64,000 nt of DNA. Source: Phymorhynchus buccinoides (taxonomy: Eukaryota > Mollusca > Gastropoda > Neogastropoda > Raphitomidae). The stretch covers positions 32,812,463 through 32,876,462 of the forward strand of contig CM065682.1 of the NCBI GenBank assembly GCA_017654935.2, given 5' to 3'. The notes beneath the pieces are model-generated. The model saw only the letters and a list, made by a program, of their open reading frames with translations. It was not told the origin of the DNA and searched no databases. Shown here one piece after another: positions 14,132-26,982 of this stretch. Each line of letters begins with the position of its first letter. Positions within the stretch are counted from its first letter, which is position 1. The translations under genes were made by a program, and so were the position numbers.

Positions 14132-14317
14132 GTACTTTATTTTACGGACTACAAGGCGATATTTTTTTTTCATAGACTGAAACCCCTGCGCCTTATAATG
14201 TGACTGATATTGTATGTGTAGTAAGAAACAACAATAACAATCAACATTTTGTATAAAACTTGGGGGTGCACCTTATAATCAGGTGCACATTATACATGTA
14301 GTCCATAAAATATAGTA
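14132..14317. mobile_element. MITE with TTTTACGGACTA(T/C)AAGGCG termini, copy 1
   Basis: It starts tattttacggactacaaggcg and ends cacattatacatgtagtccataaaatata, an imperfect terminal inverted repeat. The interior has the paired motifs gcgccttataatg and gcaccttataatc. Related copies or fragments lie at 37,955-38,232, 57,848-57,930 and 63,640-63,801. The superfamily cannot be assigned by eye. Confidence 0.7.
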
Positions 14318-14364
14318 ATAATTTTTTTTTTCATTTTAAAACATTGAAAACAAGAATGAAAGAG

Positions 14365-14368
<4 letters not shown>

Positions 14369-14399
<31 letters not shown>

Positions 14400-14565
14400 C
14401 GTGTGCGCACATGTATGTGTACGTACACATGTGTCATTGTGTGTGTTTGTGTGTGTGTGTGGGGGGGGGGGGCATTATGCATGCATATATAATGTGTTTG
14501 CATGTGTTATTGCGCACTTGTGTGTGTGTGTGTGAGCAAGAGAGAGAGAGAGAGAGAGAGAGCCA
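14369..14565. repeat. GT-rich and GA-rich low-complexity block
   Basis: GT repeats (14,369-14,470), a G-run at 14,461-14,472, GT again and GA at 14,540-14,562. Confidence 0.9.
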
Positions 14566-14951
14566 GGCAGACAGACAGATAGGCTGACTGACTGTCTGTC
14601 CAGTATTTATACTTAAAATGACTTCAAGTTCAATGCTTTGGGGAAATGTAGGACTGAGTTGCTAGAGTACCGATTCAGTTCAATGCAAAAAAAGGATATA
14701 ATGTGATTGATATTAATGATTATTCATTTTATACAGATCATGATCATAATTGGTATTTTGTTGTGTAGACCTCGCCAGACCACGATTTGAAGCAACGATA
14801 TACTGTACAATGAATTGTGTCTACTGTTCGTATTTCATTGCTTACTTTACACTACATCTATAGGCCTTTCATTGATTTTGAAACAGCTGCTGTAAAGGGA
14901 TGAATGACACAGATGTGTGTGGGTTACATGTGGTGTGTGTGCGCACGATCA

Positions 14952-15056
14952 TGTGTGTGTGTGTGTGTGTGTGTGTGAGTGTGTATATGTAATTTTAGGT
15001 GGTTGTTTTTGTGTGTGTGTGTGTGTGTGTGCGTTTGTGCCTCTGTGATTTTAGGG

Positions 15057-15107
<51 letters not shown>

Positions 15108-15112
15108 AGAGA
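14952..15112. repeat. (GT)n minisatellite, three blocks
   Basis: GT blocks are separated by gattttaggg(t/g)g-type spacers, so the array is a short tandem repeat of GT-block plus attttaggtgg-like spacer. Confidence 0.85.
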
Positions 15113-15235
15113 GATTAATACATGCATTTTGTATGAACAGTCTCACTTATTTTTAATGTTTATATTCATTGATACTTGTCTTCATGTTGATTATTCTTGG
15201 CTTGGTGTTTATCTGTATGTTAGTGTTTAGGCCTT

Positions 15236-15310
15236 TGTTCAGCGCTTTGAGCACCATGCAAAGGGAGTTAAGCGCTCTATAAATAACCAGTATTATTATT
15301 ATTATTATTT
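15236..15310 (+). mobile_element. Retroelement 3' tail fragment ending in (ATT)n
   Basis: The segment CGCTTTGAGC...AAGCGCTCTATAAATAAC followed by a short (ATT)n run has the form of the 3' end shared by many animal LINEs and SINEs. A similar piece (aaagcgctgtgagc...gcgctctaaaaatggtcattattta) occurs at 31,510-31,565. Confidence 0.5.
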
Positions 15311-15845
15311 GCATGGCAACTATTTAGAATTATTCAAAACACCTCACAAATCACTCCAACCATACATACAAACAAAACATACATTTAAACAAAAGGAGAA
15401 ATGAAAGAAGATTATGGGTTTTTACTTCAGGTTTAGACATAGGGAAGTGGTAGATCAGACCTTTTTATGTATAGACTTTATACAGAAAAACTCTCTACAC
15501 TACAAAAGCAACATCAGAGGCAAAATTGGGGTCTAAGGGAGCAAAGCAAGTTTAGAAGTGACCAAGGTATGGTGTGCATACAGATTTACTTCCCTTGAAG
15601 CAAATGCATCAAATTGACAGCTATATTAATTCCGGACATATATGTCTGGAACGACTTGAATGAGTTAATCAAAACTATTATCGTTTCTACAACATTATAA
15701 AGCAGAGAAGCAGGGGAGAGAGAAAGAGGATTATCAAATGTTGAGAGCTTTTTTGTTGGTATGTTTGTTTTACCGTTTTTGGTTATAATGCAGTCAACTA
15801 TTATTGAACACTTGCCATATTATGATGGTGCACATTATTCCCATG

Positions 15846-16065
15846 ATAGGGGAAGACGGGGTAAAAAGCGCATGGGCGGGTAAGAAGCCCACCCCAATTA
15901 TCTCATGAAATGAAGCAAATTTCAGTCTCATTTTGCCCATGAGACGAGCGTTAATGTCTAGCATTCGTCTCATGGGCAAATTTGACTGAAATTTTCTTTA
16001 TTTCATGAGATAATTGGGGTGGGCTTCTTACCCGCCCATGCGCTTTTTACCCCATCTTCCCCTAT
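15846..16065. mobile_element. Foldback MITE, near-perfect palindrome
   Basis: Both halves are reverse complements almost end to end: ATAGGGGAAGACGGGG... on the left and ...CCCCATCTTCCCCTAT on the right, with a loop of only about 20-30 bp near 15,945-15,965. The arms are about 100 bp with very few mismatches, so the element is recent or kept uniform. TA at both ends is compatible with a TA target duplication, as in Tc1/mariner-type MITEs. Confidence 0.85.
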
Positions 16066-16590
16066 GTCTCAAATGGAAAAAAATTAATTAATATGCTTCA
16101 AAGCTGAAAACTTAATTAATATATGTGGGCACAATGCAGTCAGCTGACACCACATCCACTGGAGCTTATTAAGCATCATCTGTTGCCCACAATTGATTAT
16201 AGTGACCGAAGCATCATTACAGTGATGAGAACAGACATGACTATTGTGCGGTCTTCACAGCGTTGTGAGATAGCAGTTCCCATCAAACTGAGTTAGCCTG
16301 TTGGGCCCATAATAGCCTGCATGTACTTTTTTGTTTAAATTCTAAACCACAAGCCTGTGTTTTATGATCTACCACCAGTCTATGAATTCAATGTGAAACC
16401 TCTACACCACAGTGTTGTGAAATGGACGTAGCAAGTTCAATCAAAACTAGTTAGTTTAGAGTATAGATTATCTGTATATATAGCCATTTCCAACGCAATG
16501 TAATGAGAATGATCACAACAGAAACTAAAACTGTACTGTCAACTGGGTTGTAGCCTCTTTACTGTGGAAATAGCATGGTTTAGCACCCAT
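16066..16590. other. Non-coding stretch, nothing recognised
   Basis: No domain-bearing frame and no obvious repeat. Confidence 0.5.
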
Positions 16591-16836
16591 TTAACCCTTT
16601 CACCGCCAAAGTCGCATTTTAGCACCACAGTGATTTAACACCTATGTCACTAAAAGGCATCAAATTGGGGTCTATTATCCAAAGGCCCTATTGTCTTAGT
16701 TTTGGGAAGTAAGGATTATACCTTATTTTATATACGTCACAGAGAACCCCCAATACTGCAGATGGATTTTATTCTCTACCCAGGTAAATTTAATGGACTT
16801 TTGGGGCTGAAATATGGCTGGCGGTGAAAGGGTTAA
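16591..16836. mobile_element. piggyBac-like MITE, copy 1
   Basis: The termini are TTAACCCTTTCACCGCCA and its reverse complement TGGCGGTGAAAGGGTTAA. TTAA target sites and CCCTTT-type ends are characteristic of the piggyBac superfamily. At 246 bp it has no coding capacity. Four more copies are in this window. Confidence 0.85.
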
Positions 16837-17341
16837 AGATAGTTTGAGCACATTCTTGAAGATGAAAACACATGCCTGTGTAATATACCTATCTACTAAT
16901 ATGATTTAGGATAGCAGGAGACAGTGAAAAAAGAGAATAGTTGAAAGGCAGAACGTTTAGAAGTGTTTTAAGTGCTGATTCTAAACTAGACTCTGTAAAG
17001 TGCTTAAGTGCCACTGCGGGGGGTGCTTTTGAACAGCTTGATAATCAAAACCTTTGTGATTCAATATCATTTTGTCGGAATCTAAGGTGTATATGGAAAA
17101 GGACTAATACTGTTACAAGAAAAGACAAATTATGCCAACAACAAGAACAGGAAGGAGAACTTGAGCATTGAAAACTGAATACTGTGAACGTTACTATGGC
17201 TCAGTTTGTGGAATACTATGAAGATAGATGGTACGTACATCTGGTGCTGTTTGTGTGGTTTCAAAGATGTTCAAATGTTGACTGCAATTATTACTTTGGC
17301 TTGGTGTGAAGTTGAATTATCGGCAACATTGTACTTTAGAC
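16837..17341. other. Non-coding stretch, nothing recognised
   Basis: Short open frames without recognisable domains. The region could in principle hold the missing first PICK1 exon, but I could not identify it. Confidence 0.45.
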
Positions 17342-17456
17342 ACACACCTCCTGTTTATGATCCTCAATCTCAAAGTCTGCTTCTTTCGGTTTTATGAAAA
17401 TAATCCTACTCAGGAATCCTAGGCTGATCTTTACCCTTTCCCTTTTCTGAGAATGG
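17342..17456 (+). repeat. Interspersed repeat fragment
   Basis: The string around ctcaatctcaaagtctgct, then taatcct...aatcctaggctgat, then accctttccc, recurs in reverse complement at about 41,560-41,675. It is a dispersed repeat of unknown class. Confidence 0.6.
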
Positions 17457-17487
17457 GAGAAATGCTAAAATGTGATGGTGTGTATGT

Positions 17488-17530
17488 GTCACTGTGTGTG
17501 TGTGTCACTGTGTGTGTCACTGTGTGTCAC

Positions 17531-17561
<31 letters not shown>

Positions 17562-17660
17562 GTGTGTGTGTCACTGTGTGTGTGTCACTATGTGTGTGTG
17601 TGTGTGTGTGTCACTGTGTGTGTGTGTGTCTGTGTGTCACTGTGTGTGTGTGTGTGTGTG
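17488..17660. repeat. GT minisatellite with TCAC interruptions
   Basis: TGTGTGTGTCAC-type units repeat irregularly. Cys-Val-Ser open frames here are artefacts. Confidence 0.9.
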
Positions 17661-18251
17661 CAGGGGTCCCAATCGTCCCACAAAACAAGGGATCTTCACT
17701 TATAGTATAGAGGGTCCTAGAGGCAGGATAGAGGGTCCCAGTGGAATTGCGAATGCTAAAAAGAATTGTTCTATTGCATCCCTGGGACTCCCTGCACATT
17801 ATTTTAGAGGGTCCTTTAGAATTTGAGTGCTTCATAGACCCCCAAATGGGGGTCCCTGGGATCCCTGATGTGTGTGTGTCACTCAGTGTGTGTGTGTGTG
17901 TGTGTATGTGTGAAATTTATGCAAATTAACCCAATTATCAGTAATATCACCCTCGGCAAAATATTAATGATCCTTAAGCTTTGTCAGTTCATTGTGTTCT
18001 TCTTCTTCTTCGCCTTAGGCAGCCAACTTCATCACGCTGAAGATTCTGCTGCACTTTAGGGGGTAGTACGATAAAGAAAGAAAATAAGTTCAGCAAAGAT
18101 AGGGTAGATACTAAGATAGTGAGATAGGATGAAATATTATTGGGAAAAGATAGAGCCAAGATAGTCAGGAATTTAGTATTATGATACTCCGTTTGCTATA
18201 TCATGTAAAAGAATAATAATTTTGTGTTTGTGTTTACTTGTTATACAAGTG

Positions 18252-18472
18252 CAGACCTGTTTACTATTTTCGAGTAGTATTCTACTCAATCTGGACCTGT
18301 ACTACTCTTCAAAATTGATAATTATCCTCTTTAATTCTTGATTGCTACTCATTTTCAGTGAGCAGTGTTTGGTGGTTCTAATGAATAGGACTACACATTT
18401 CACACCAAAGCTACTCATTTCAGCTGCTATCCAGACTACTCAAGACTTGTGTAGGGGGGGTAACCAGGTCTG
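18252..18472. mobile_element. Non-autonomous DNA transposon, CAGACCTGC-terminus family, copy B
   Basis: It begins CAGACCTGTTTAC and ends GTAACCAGGTCTG, flanked by the 6-bp direct repeat CAAGTG (18,246-18,251 and 18,473-18,478). The interior differs from copies A and C, so it is a separate subfamily using the same ends. Confidence 0.85.
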
Positions 18473-18905
18473 CAAGTGTAAAAACAAGCAAACAAACAAA
18501 CAAACCTATGTAACTGTCTTTCTTTTCTTTTTAACTTTCTTTCTTCCTTTTCTTCTTCTTTTCTTTTCTTCTTTTTCCTTTCTTTTCCACTACGTGCTAC
18601 TGATTCCCGCACGTGCAACTTGTTGAAATACGAGCTTTAATGACTTATTTTACTTTTGTTTTTTGGATAACATGGGATGAATCATTGCTTCAAACATTCA
18701 GTTGGCCAACGTTTTAGCTCGACAAAGATTTTATAATAAATCGAAATATCGCTCTTTTAACACGGTGTTGCTGATTTTTATTTCGTCTTGTCTGAAACAA
18801 ACCTTTTCAGGAAAAAATATTAGTGAAGAGCACACAAAACATGGATGCTTTTTTTCTTTTAAAGTCTAATTCTTATTTATTATGTGTGTTTTTAACCCAA
18901 ACCAG

Positions 18906-19146
18906 GGGCATGACCATCTCGTCCGGCCAGATAGTGATAAAGAAGGACACGCAAAACCTGGTAGGAATCTCCATAGGAGGAGGGGCCCCTCTGTGCCCCT
19001 GCCTGTATGTGGTTCAGGTGTTTGACAACACGCCCATCGCCAGAGACGGCAGTCTGGCCGCGGGGGACGAGATTGTTGGGGTCAATGGTCAGTCGGTGAA
19101 AGGTCGCACCAAGGTGGAGGTCGCCCGCCTGATTCAGTCGGTTAAG
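18906..19146 (+). CDS. PICK1: PICK1 exon: PDZ domain
   Basis: It encodes GMTISSGQIVIKKD, then the carboxylate-binding loop LVGISIGGG, then CPCLYVVQVFDNTP and GDEIVGVNGQSVKGRTKVEVARLI. The CPC pair matches the conserved cysteine motif of the PICK1 PDZ domain. The acceptor is CCAG before 18,906 and the donor is GTGAGA after AAG at 19,146. The upstream in-frame ATG at 18,823 lies in the intron and is not the start. Confidence 0.95.
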
Positions 19147-19496
19147 GTGAGATTGTGTGTGTTTGTATGTGTGTGTGTTCAACGTGTGTGTGCACTTTGA
19201 TTTTATTTCTATCAAGATTTAGAACCGTATAAATACTGTATGTTGTTGTTGTTGTTGTGTGTGTCTTTGTGAGTGTGTGTGTTTTTAATGTGTATGTGTG
19301 TGTGTGTGTGTTTCATGTCTATCTACTACATGCATGATTAGGTTGAGGTTGTGTTGTTGGGTGGGAGTGTGTGTAATGCATTTATTTGTAAGTAGCCTTT
19401 TGTAGAAAATTGGGGAACAGATACTACATATGTCTGTGCATGTTTGTGTGTGTGCTTGCGCTTATCAGATGTATGTCTGTAAATGCAAGAACATGC

Positions 19497-19533
<37 letters not shown>

Positions 19534-22500
19534 CGTGTGTATGAGTGTGCATGCATGCATGCATGTGTATGTGGATGTGTATGCATGAGAGGGAATGGAG
19601 AGAGGAAGAGAAAGTGGAAGAGAGAGTGCATACGTTTGTGAGTAGATTTGTGTGTGAATGTGTGTTTGCTGGATTTTCAGGGCTTTTGTGAACTGCGTTC
19701 TATTTTTTTTTCTTATGGAGAGAGAAAACACAGAGAGAGGGACAAAATGACTGACAGACACACTGACCTGTTGTAATGTATTTTTTCTGTATGTCCAGCA
19801 AGAAGTGACCATCAACTTCAACAAGCTCCATGCTGATCCAAAGCAAGGGAAAACACTGGACATTGGTTAGTTGACTCATTTTCAAACCTTTTCTTGCATT
19901 TTGATTAAACAAAAAACGCAAGGCATGAATACAACAGTACTAATCATTCTTACAGACAAAAGAAAGCTTGAAGCAGAGAGTAAGCAGAGAAAAAGCCATC
20001 GATACATTTCCAATTTTGTTTTTGCAAACAATTAATTTTGACCTTGGCTGTTGATAAAAAAAAATTGTGTGGAATTTTTTTTTAATATTTATACAAAAAT
20101 GTAGTTGAAAGTACAGTGTAATAACTAATATACAAATAATGAAAGACAAAACTGAATAATGTCAAAACTTAGGTTGTTAAAACCATGATTTGACAGGTTT
20201 TTCCCCCTCTTTTTTTCCCTTGGTAATTCATTTTGTCTTTCTGGATAACCCCTCCACTCCCGCCATCAACTTAAATACAAACTAACCAAAGATCGGTTTG
20301 TTTGTTTTTCATTTTTATCTACTCACACAGAATGATTTTAAGGAAATTGTGAAAACAATCAACCTAAAGGTTTTTTTATTAATACATTTGGTATTCTTTA
20401 TCTTTAGTTTTACTTATTCTATGCATCTTAAACAAACTACATTTGAATAATTTCTGTTTTCTTAAAAATCAAATCGCTGGAAACAAGGAGCCTAAGTTCT
20501 CTGTTTTATGCCAGTTGCCTGAGAATGAGCTTCAAATATGTGCACTTGTAATCACAGTTATCAAGTTGTGTGTGTTTGTTGTGTGTGTTTTGTGGTTATA
20601 TATTTTTAACCGACTCCTCTTTGAAACAAAAAAATAAACGTTAATCAGATTTTGTTTTCTGTGTATCTATTAGGGATGTTGCACTTTTCCACAACAAAAT
20701 GTAAGTCTGTAACGTATTCGATCATACTTGATTTCCTCCAGTAACATTAACTAACTGCACTGTAACAATACTACTTTATGATGGTTTCAGTGCTGAAGAA
20801 GGTGAAGCACAAAATAGTGGAGAACATGAGTTCCAATACCGCTGATGCCTTGGGCTTGAGTAGAGCCATCCTCTGCAATGGTAAGAGATGAGCTTTATAG
20901 TGTGTGTGTGCGTGTGCGTGTGCGTGCATGTGTGTGTATAAAAATGTGTAAATATATGTGTGTGGGGGGGTATGTTGTGTTCTAATATTGCAGTCACTTT
21001 TGCAAAGAGTATGGCTCAATGTGTGTGTGTGTGTAAATATGTGTATGTGTGTGTGTGTGCATACATTTTTGTGTGTGGGTATGTTGTGTTCTAATGTTGC
21101 ATGCACTTTTGCAAATAGTCTGGTTCAATGTGTGTGTGTGTATGTAAAAATGTGTATGTGTGTGTGTGCATACATTTGTGTGTGTGGGTATGTTGTGTTA
21201 TAAAGTTGCATGCACTTTTGCAAAAAGTCTGGTTCAATGTGTGTCAAGTCAAGTCAAGTCAAGTCAAAATGATCTTTATTGAGGATAAAAGGAATAAGCT
21301 TAAAAGCTTTTTTACATCCTGTCCTCAAGAAACAAAATAACAACAAAGAATGAAGGCAAATCAGTGTACAAACCATCACATGAAAACATACAATTCTTAA
21401 TTAGACAAAACATACATATAAAGCCATTTATATAAAATCAAAAATAATACGATTAATAAATGTTTACATGCAATTAGAGAAGAAGAACAAAAAGAAGGAG
21501 AAGGAGGTGGAGAAGAACAAGAAGGAGGAGGAGGAGGGGGGAGGGGCAAACAACGAAGAGAGCTAATGTTAAAAAAATAAAAAAATAAAAAAGCATGAAT
21601 GAGAATGGGAGATTCAGACAAGCAAATAAGCAAAGAAAAAAAACCCACACATCGCATGATTCAGGTAATATCAATACCGAAGTGTTATGACACGTTAGAC
21701 GCTCATTTTTAAAGTTACAGAGACGGTTTCATAGAGCTTCCAACGGCTTGCCTCGAGGAGCATGATTTCAATATGTGTGTTAAAGGAGAAGATAAATTGT
21801 TCCAGGCCATACCCCCCGAGTATACAAAACTAGATTTAAAAACATTATTACGGGGTCTGGGAAAAGAAAGTTTGTGTGTATGTCTACATTCGTTGATAAT
21901 GAAACGTTGAGTGATTTTTTTAGGAGCTACTCCATTTACAACGCCGTACATGCATGAACACTTGTTGAATAATAGTCGGTCCTTTAGTGGTAGGATATTT
22001 AAAGAATTGTAATCACTGTTTGTGATGGAGTTTGGCTTTAAAAGAATTAATTTTATGGCTCGTTTGTGTAATCGACTTATCTGTTTCAGATTTGTTTCAC
22101 TGCTGTTGTCCCAAAGAGTTGATGCGTAATTCATAAGAGATAAGATGTGCGCATGATGTGTGTGTGTGTGTGTGTGTAAAAATGTGTCTGTATGTGTGTG
22201 TGTGTGCATGCATTTTTGTGTGTGGGTATGTTGTGTTCTAATGTTGCATGCACTTTTGCAAAGAGTCTGGTTCAATGTGTGTGTGTGTGTGTGTATGAAA
22301 ATGTGCAAATATGTGTATGTGTGTGTGTGCATACATTTGTGTGTGTGGGTATGTTGTGTTCTAATGTTGCATGCACTTTTGCAAAGAGTCTTGTTCAATG
22401 TGTGTGTGTGTGTGTGTGTATTTTCTTTGTGTATATGAGTGTGTGGGTGTGGGTGTAGGGTAGGCGCATGTGTGTGTTGCAAGTAGATGTATGCATTTTC

Positions 22501-24185
22501 TTCTCTGAGCATAAACACAAACAAAGGGACTTTTTTGGCTCTTTGGCCAAGTAGACTTTTATTGCTTAATTGATTATAATTTTTTTAAATTCAAATTAAT
22601 TTTAGAAATACATTTTCTTTACAAGTCAATCATTGCCAATCTTGATGTAATTGTCAACATTTCCAATATATCGCAGTGCATCCCATAACATTATTCCGAC
22701 TATAAAATGAGAACCAGTTGGCCTTTTGTTCATTTATGCTCCATGCGCAACAGATGCAAATACGGCATGACTTGGATATGGGGTTTCTAACATGTGTTTT
22801 TACAATTCACGTGAATGTAGCAAAAGTGGCGATTGCACACAAGGTCTTAAAACCCAGTGCCACCTATTTAATTTCCATTTGCTCATTGTTATGGCTGTTA
22901 AAGCAGAATTATTCTACAATTAAAATGTTATATCGACAGGGAATTATAGAAGTAATGAAAACAGATGCATTAAATAAAAAACAAACATTTAATTGAAAAT
23001 GTGCATCAAAACATTAGATATAGAGGGAAGTGGAAAAAGTTATATATCTTAACATTATATTTGGAAGGGAGTGGGGGAAGGAGAAGGGAAAATATTGTAG
23101 TTCAGTAGTGCTCATGGTGATTTATTATTCAAAAGTCTTTAATTAAACAATTTTAATATATCACTGGTTGTCAAGTCATTGTAAAAAAAAAAGTCTTGGA
23201 AAATCCTCTATTATGTTATTTATATAAAGATAGGCTTGCATTGATGATAACACCCACCCACCCCCTCCCCCATCCCTGACATATTTGCAAATAAAAACAA
23301 TTTTGTTATTCCTACATGTTTTTCGTGACCTAAAAATTGTATTAAAAATCTCTGTGTATGTGTGTGTGTGTGTGTTGTGTGTGTGTGTGTGTGTGTGTGC
23401 GCGTGTGTGCGCATGTATGTGTGTTGTACAGATGGTTTATTGAAGAAGCTGGAAGAGATGGAGAAGACGGCCAAGATGTACAACAGTCTGATAGGTCACA
23501 CCAAGAAACTGCTGAAGGCTGTGTTTGAACTCTCACAGTCACACAGAGGTAGAATGTGGTATTTGTATGCTTACAGTAAAAGAGCCTTAGTGGCAACAAA
23601 TAGCTTATCAGTGATCAAATTGATTTCCTTTAAGGTTATGCGTCGCTGTCAGTATCAGTGAATATTTGTCACAGAAAGTAGCTCACCCTACTATTTTATT
23701 TATCAACTATTTAGTCATGCAGAATGAAAAAGAAAGTCTACAAATATTTAAGTGAATAAATGAATGCAGTTTTACTATAATTTGTTTTGGTTTGTTTCAT
23801 AAATTAATTTTGCTCTGTGTGTGTGTGTGTTTAATCGTAGTTTAAAGTTTTGAGTTCAGTTGTCTTTTACACTTCAACCACCTGCCAAAAAAATGTCACA
23901 ATTTAGGGGAGATCCGTCAGGTGAGAACCAGAATATACCAATAACTCCTGCATTATTAGATTTTATTTTATTAGGTATTTTATAGTCACAGAGGCATCTC
24001 TGTGAAAATCGGGTTGCTCCCACCTGGAGAGTGCGTCGCAGCCAGAGGCGCGCCACCCATTTAAAAATAATAAAATGTGCATGCGATTTTTGTGTGTGTG
24101 ATTGATGAGGAAGGAAATTTTTTTACCAAATGACAACTTTTTCGTTACCATTGGGTTTAACGTGTGCTAAGTGCGTGGGCACATG

Positions 24186-24216
<31 letters not shown>

Positions 24217-26944
24217 TCCACATTCAGACCGTAAGGCCTAGTGCAAAGTGAGAGGAAAAATCCCCTGTACCCAGGTTCGAACTCAGGTTTACTTGACACG
24301 AGGCGAACGCGTTACCACTGTGCCACTCTACACTTGTGCGCATTAGCCTTCTTTATTCCATTTGAGATAGTACTATCTGGCTTTCTTCTGGCGACTACCT
24401 GTGTGTTCATTATTTTGTTACGTTTCTAATTTGTGAGTAACTGCTGCCTGAATGGTAACTGAGTTTTGTGTGATGATAATGTACTGTATCGTTTTGCATT
24501 GTGAATGTGGATGGCTATTAAATTCTGGCTGCCTGCCCTCACCAGGAGATTGTCAAGTGCTGCTAAGTGCAGTGACATTCTTGTTTTCTAATTATGTCTT
24601 CTGTTTATCTCTCTGTCTGTGTGTATCTGTCTGCTTATTTCTCAATTGTCTATGTTTCTCTGTCTATTTATCGTGGCTCTTTTCTCCTTTGAGCTCCTCC
24701 GAAATCGGAATGTGTCGGCTGTGCGCAGCGGGGAGACCAGTGAACACTGAAAACGGACACCTACGTACTTTACCTATTATGCCCTTTTGACCTGGGAACG
24801 CAGAATCTTAGAAGAAGAAGATTTCTCTATCTGTCTATCTCTCTCTATATATTTGTTACTCTCTTACTTATAGTTGTTTTTGTTTTTTTACATGTCCGAT
24901 AACTAAGAACATGTTTAATTATCTTTATCGTTTAAAAACTCGGGACTTTCCTGGCATTGCAGTCCCTCCAGGATCATCCCACTATCTTTATATCCATTAA
25001 CCCTTTCACCGCCAATGTCGCATTTTTGCACTACAATGATTTAACACCCATATCATTAAAACCCTTGAAATCAGGGTATGTTACTCAATGATATTGCGTT
25101 CCTAAATTTGGGTAGAAAGGATTGACCCTATTAAAAATGTGTCTCAGAGAAATCCCACAATATTGCAGACAAAATATTTTCTGAAGCCAAATAACTTTAA
25201 TGGACATTTTTGGCTCAAAGATGGCTGGCGGTGAAAGGGTTAATGTCCCACATGTGTCTGTTCCAGGCTGGAGGCCGTCAATGGGATGTTCATTCATTAT
25301 AGCTTTTTTCCCCTCGCAGCCTTTGGTGATGTGTTCACATCCATCGGGGTGCGTGAGCCCCAGCCGGCAGCCAGCGAGGCTTTCTCCATGTTTGGGGAGG
25401 CCCACCGCCGCATGGAGAAGTTTGCCATCGACATGCTCAAGACCCTGAGACCCATGATTTCCGACCTCAACACCTTCCTGCACAAGGCTGTGCCCGACAC
25501 CCGCCTCACCATCAAGAAGTACCTGGACGTCAAGTTTGAGTATCTGGTATGTGAAGGATGGAGTGGGAGAGGGAGGGAAAAAAAGAGAGGGAGAGATAAG
25601 AGAATGCAGGTATGGATGATTTATAGCATTGATAAGGCTTTGTTGTGACAGTTTACGTGGGAAGAGGGTGGAGTAACTTTACATAGCTAAAAGTCATATT
25701 CCACAAAAAGAGAGAGATCCACAGAGAGAGAGACAGATTGAATTATTGATTAATTGGTTGATTGATTGATTAATGGCTCTAAAACTGTCGCTCGACAATA
25801 AATAGAGACACTTTAGAGAGAGACGTTTTGTTTAAATGTGTATATTTCTAAATTGATATAATGAATTTTTATGATAGTATTTTGGTTGATATAATTGCGT
25901 TTCAAACGTTTTAATGTTTTTTTTAATTTTGTTTTTATTAAGACTTTACGCCCTCTTCAGCCTTTCGGCCATGTGGGGCATGGTGGGTTGTTGTTTTTTT
26001 GTTTGTTTTTTCCAGTGCTGTGGTATTTCTTTTATGTTGGTGCACCTAACATGGGTTTCTCTTTTTGAGATGATAAAGTATTCTTGAACTTGAGCTCACT
26101 GTTCAAAATCAGAAAAAAAACCATACTACTTAAGGATTTAGATTGTTTAGAATTCTATCCTTGCTATGACAGCTTTGAAACCACGTGCAAAAGAGAAAGA
26201 AGGTAGGGGGTGGGGCTGATGACTTATTGTAACTATCATGAACTGTGTTTCAGTCATACTGCCTGAAAGTGAAGGAGCTGGATGATGAGGAATACAGTTA
26301 CGTCACTCTGCGGGAACCTCTGTATAGAGTGGAGACTGGAAATTATGAGTACAGGTATAGGAATTAAGTTATGTCTGTAGTTAAAAAGATTAATTTGTAT
26401 CTTTCAGTATAGGGAATAACCTGCTTTCACGTTCTGCCTTGTTCTTACTCTATTTCTGTTGCAGCTTGCGAAAATTCCCAGTCTTTTGCTGTTTTCTTGT
26501 TTGTCTATGTTGATAAAGGCGCATTCGCCGAAATATCCAGTAGTTTTGTTTTGTCTCTTGTGAATAAAATAACGTCACTTTACACTTGTCGTGTAGTTGT
26601 TTGTTTGTTGTATGTTCCAGTGACGTTGCAGTCTGTTTCAGTTTTTTGTTGCTTACATATTTTGACTGCACTTTTTGTTTGTCTCGTCTTGTCATCATGC
26701 CTTCGTCATTCTCCTCTTGGTTCTCCTTTTGCTATATTTGCTGTTTGCTGTTTTCTTGTTTGTCTATGTTGATAAAGACGCATTCGCCGAAATATCCAGT
26801 AGTTTTGCTTTGTCTCTTGTGAATAAAATAACGTCACTTTACACTTGTCGTGTAGTTGTTTGTTTGCTGTACAGTCTTTTACTAATTTATGTCATATTTC
26901 TGTGTTTCTGGTGTGGGGAATTTTATTAATTTACTTCATCCAAA

Positions 26945-26982
<38 letters not shown>

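Noticed and set aside
23960..24333. A true tRNA gene at the SINE heads (also 33,442 and 47,331 copies)
   Set aside because: A- and B-box-like motifs exist, but no cloverleaf or acceptor stem is evident and the sequence continues into a SINE core and tail.
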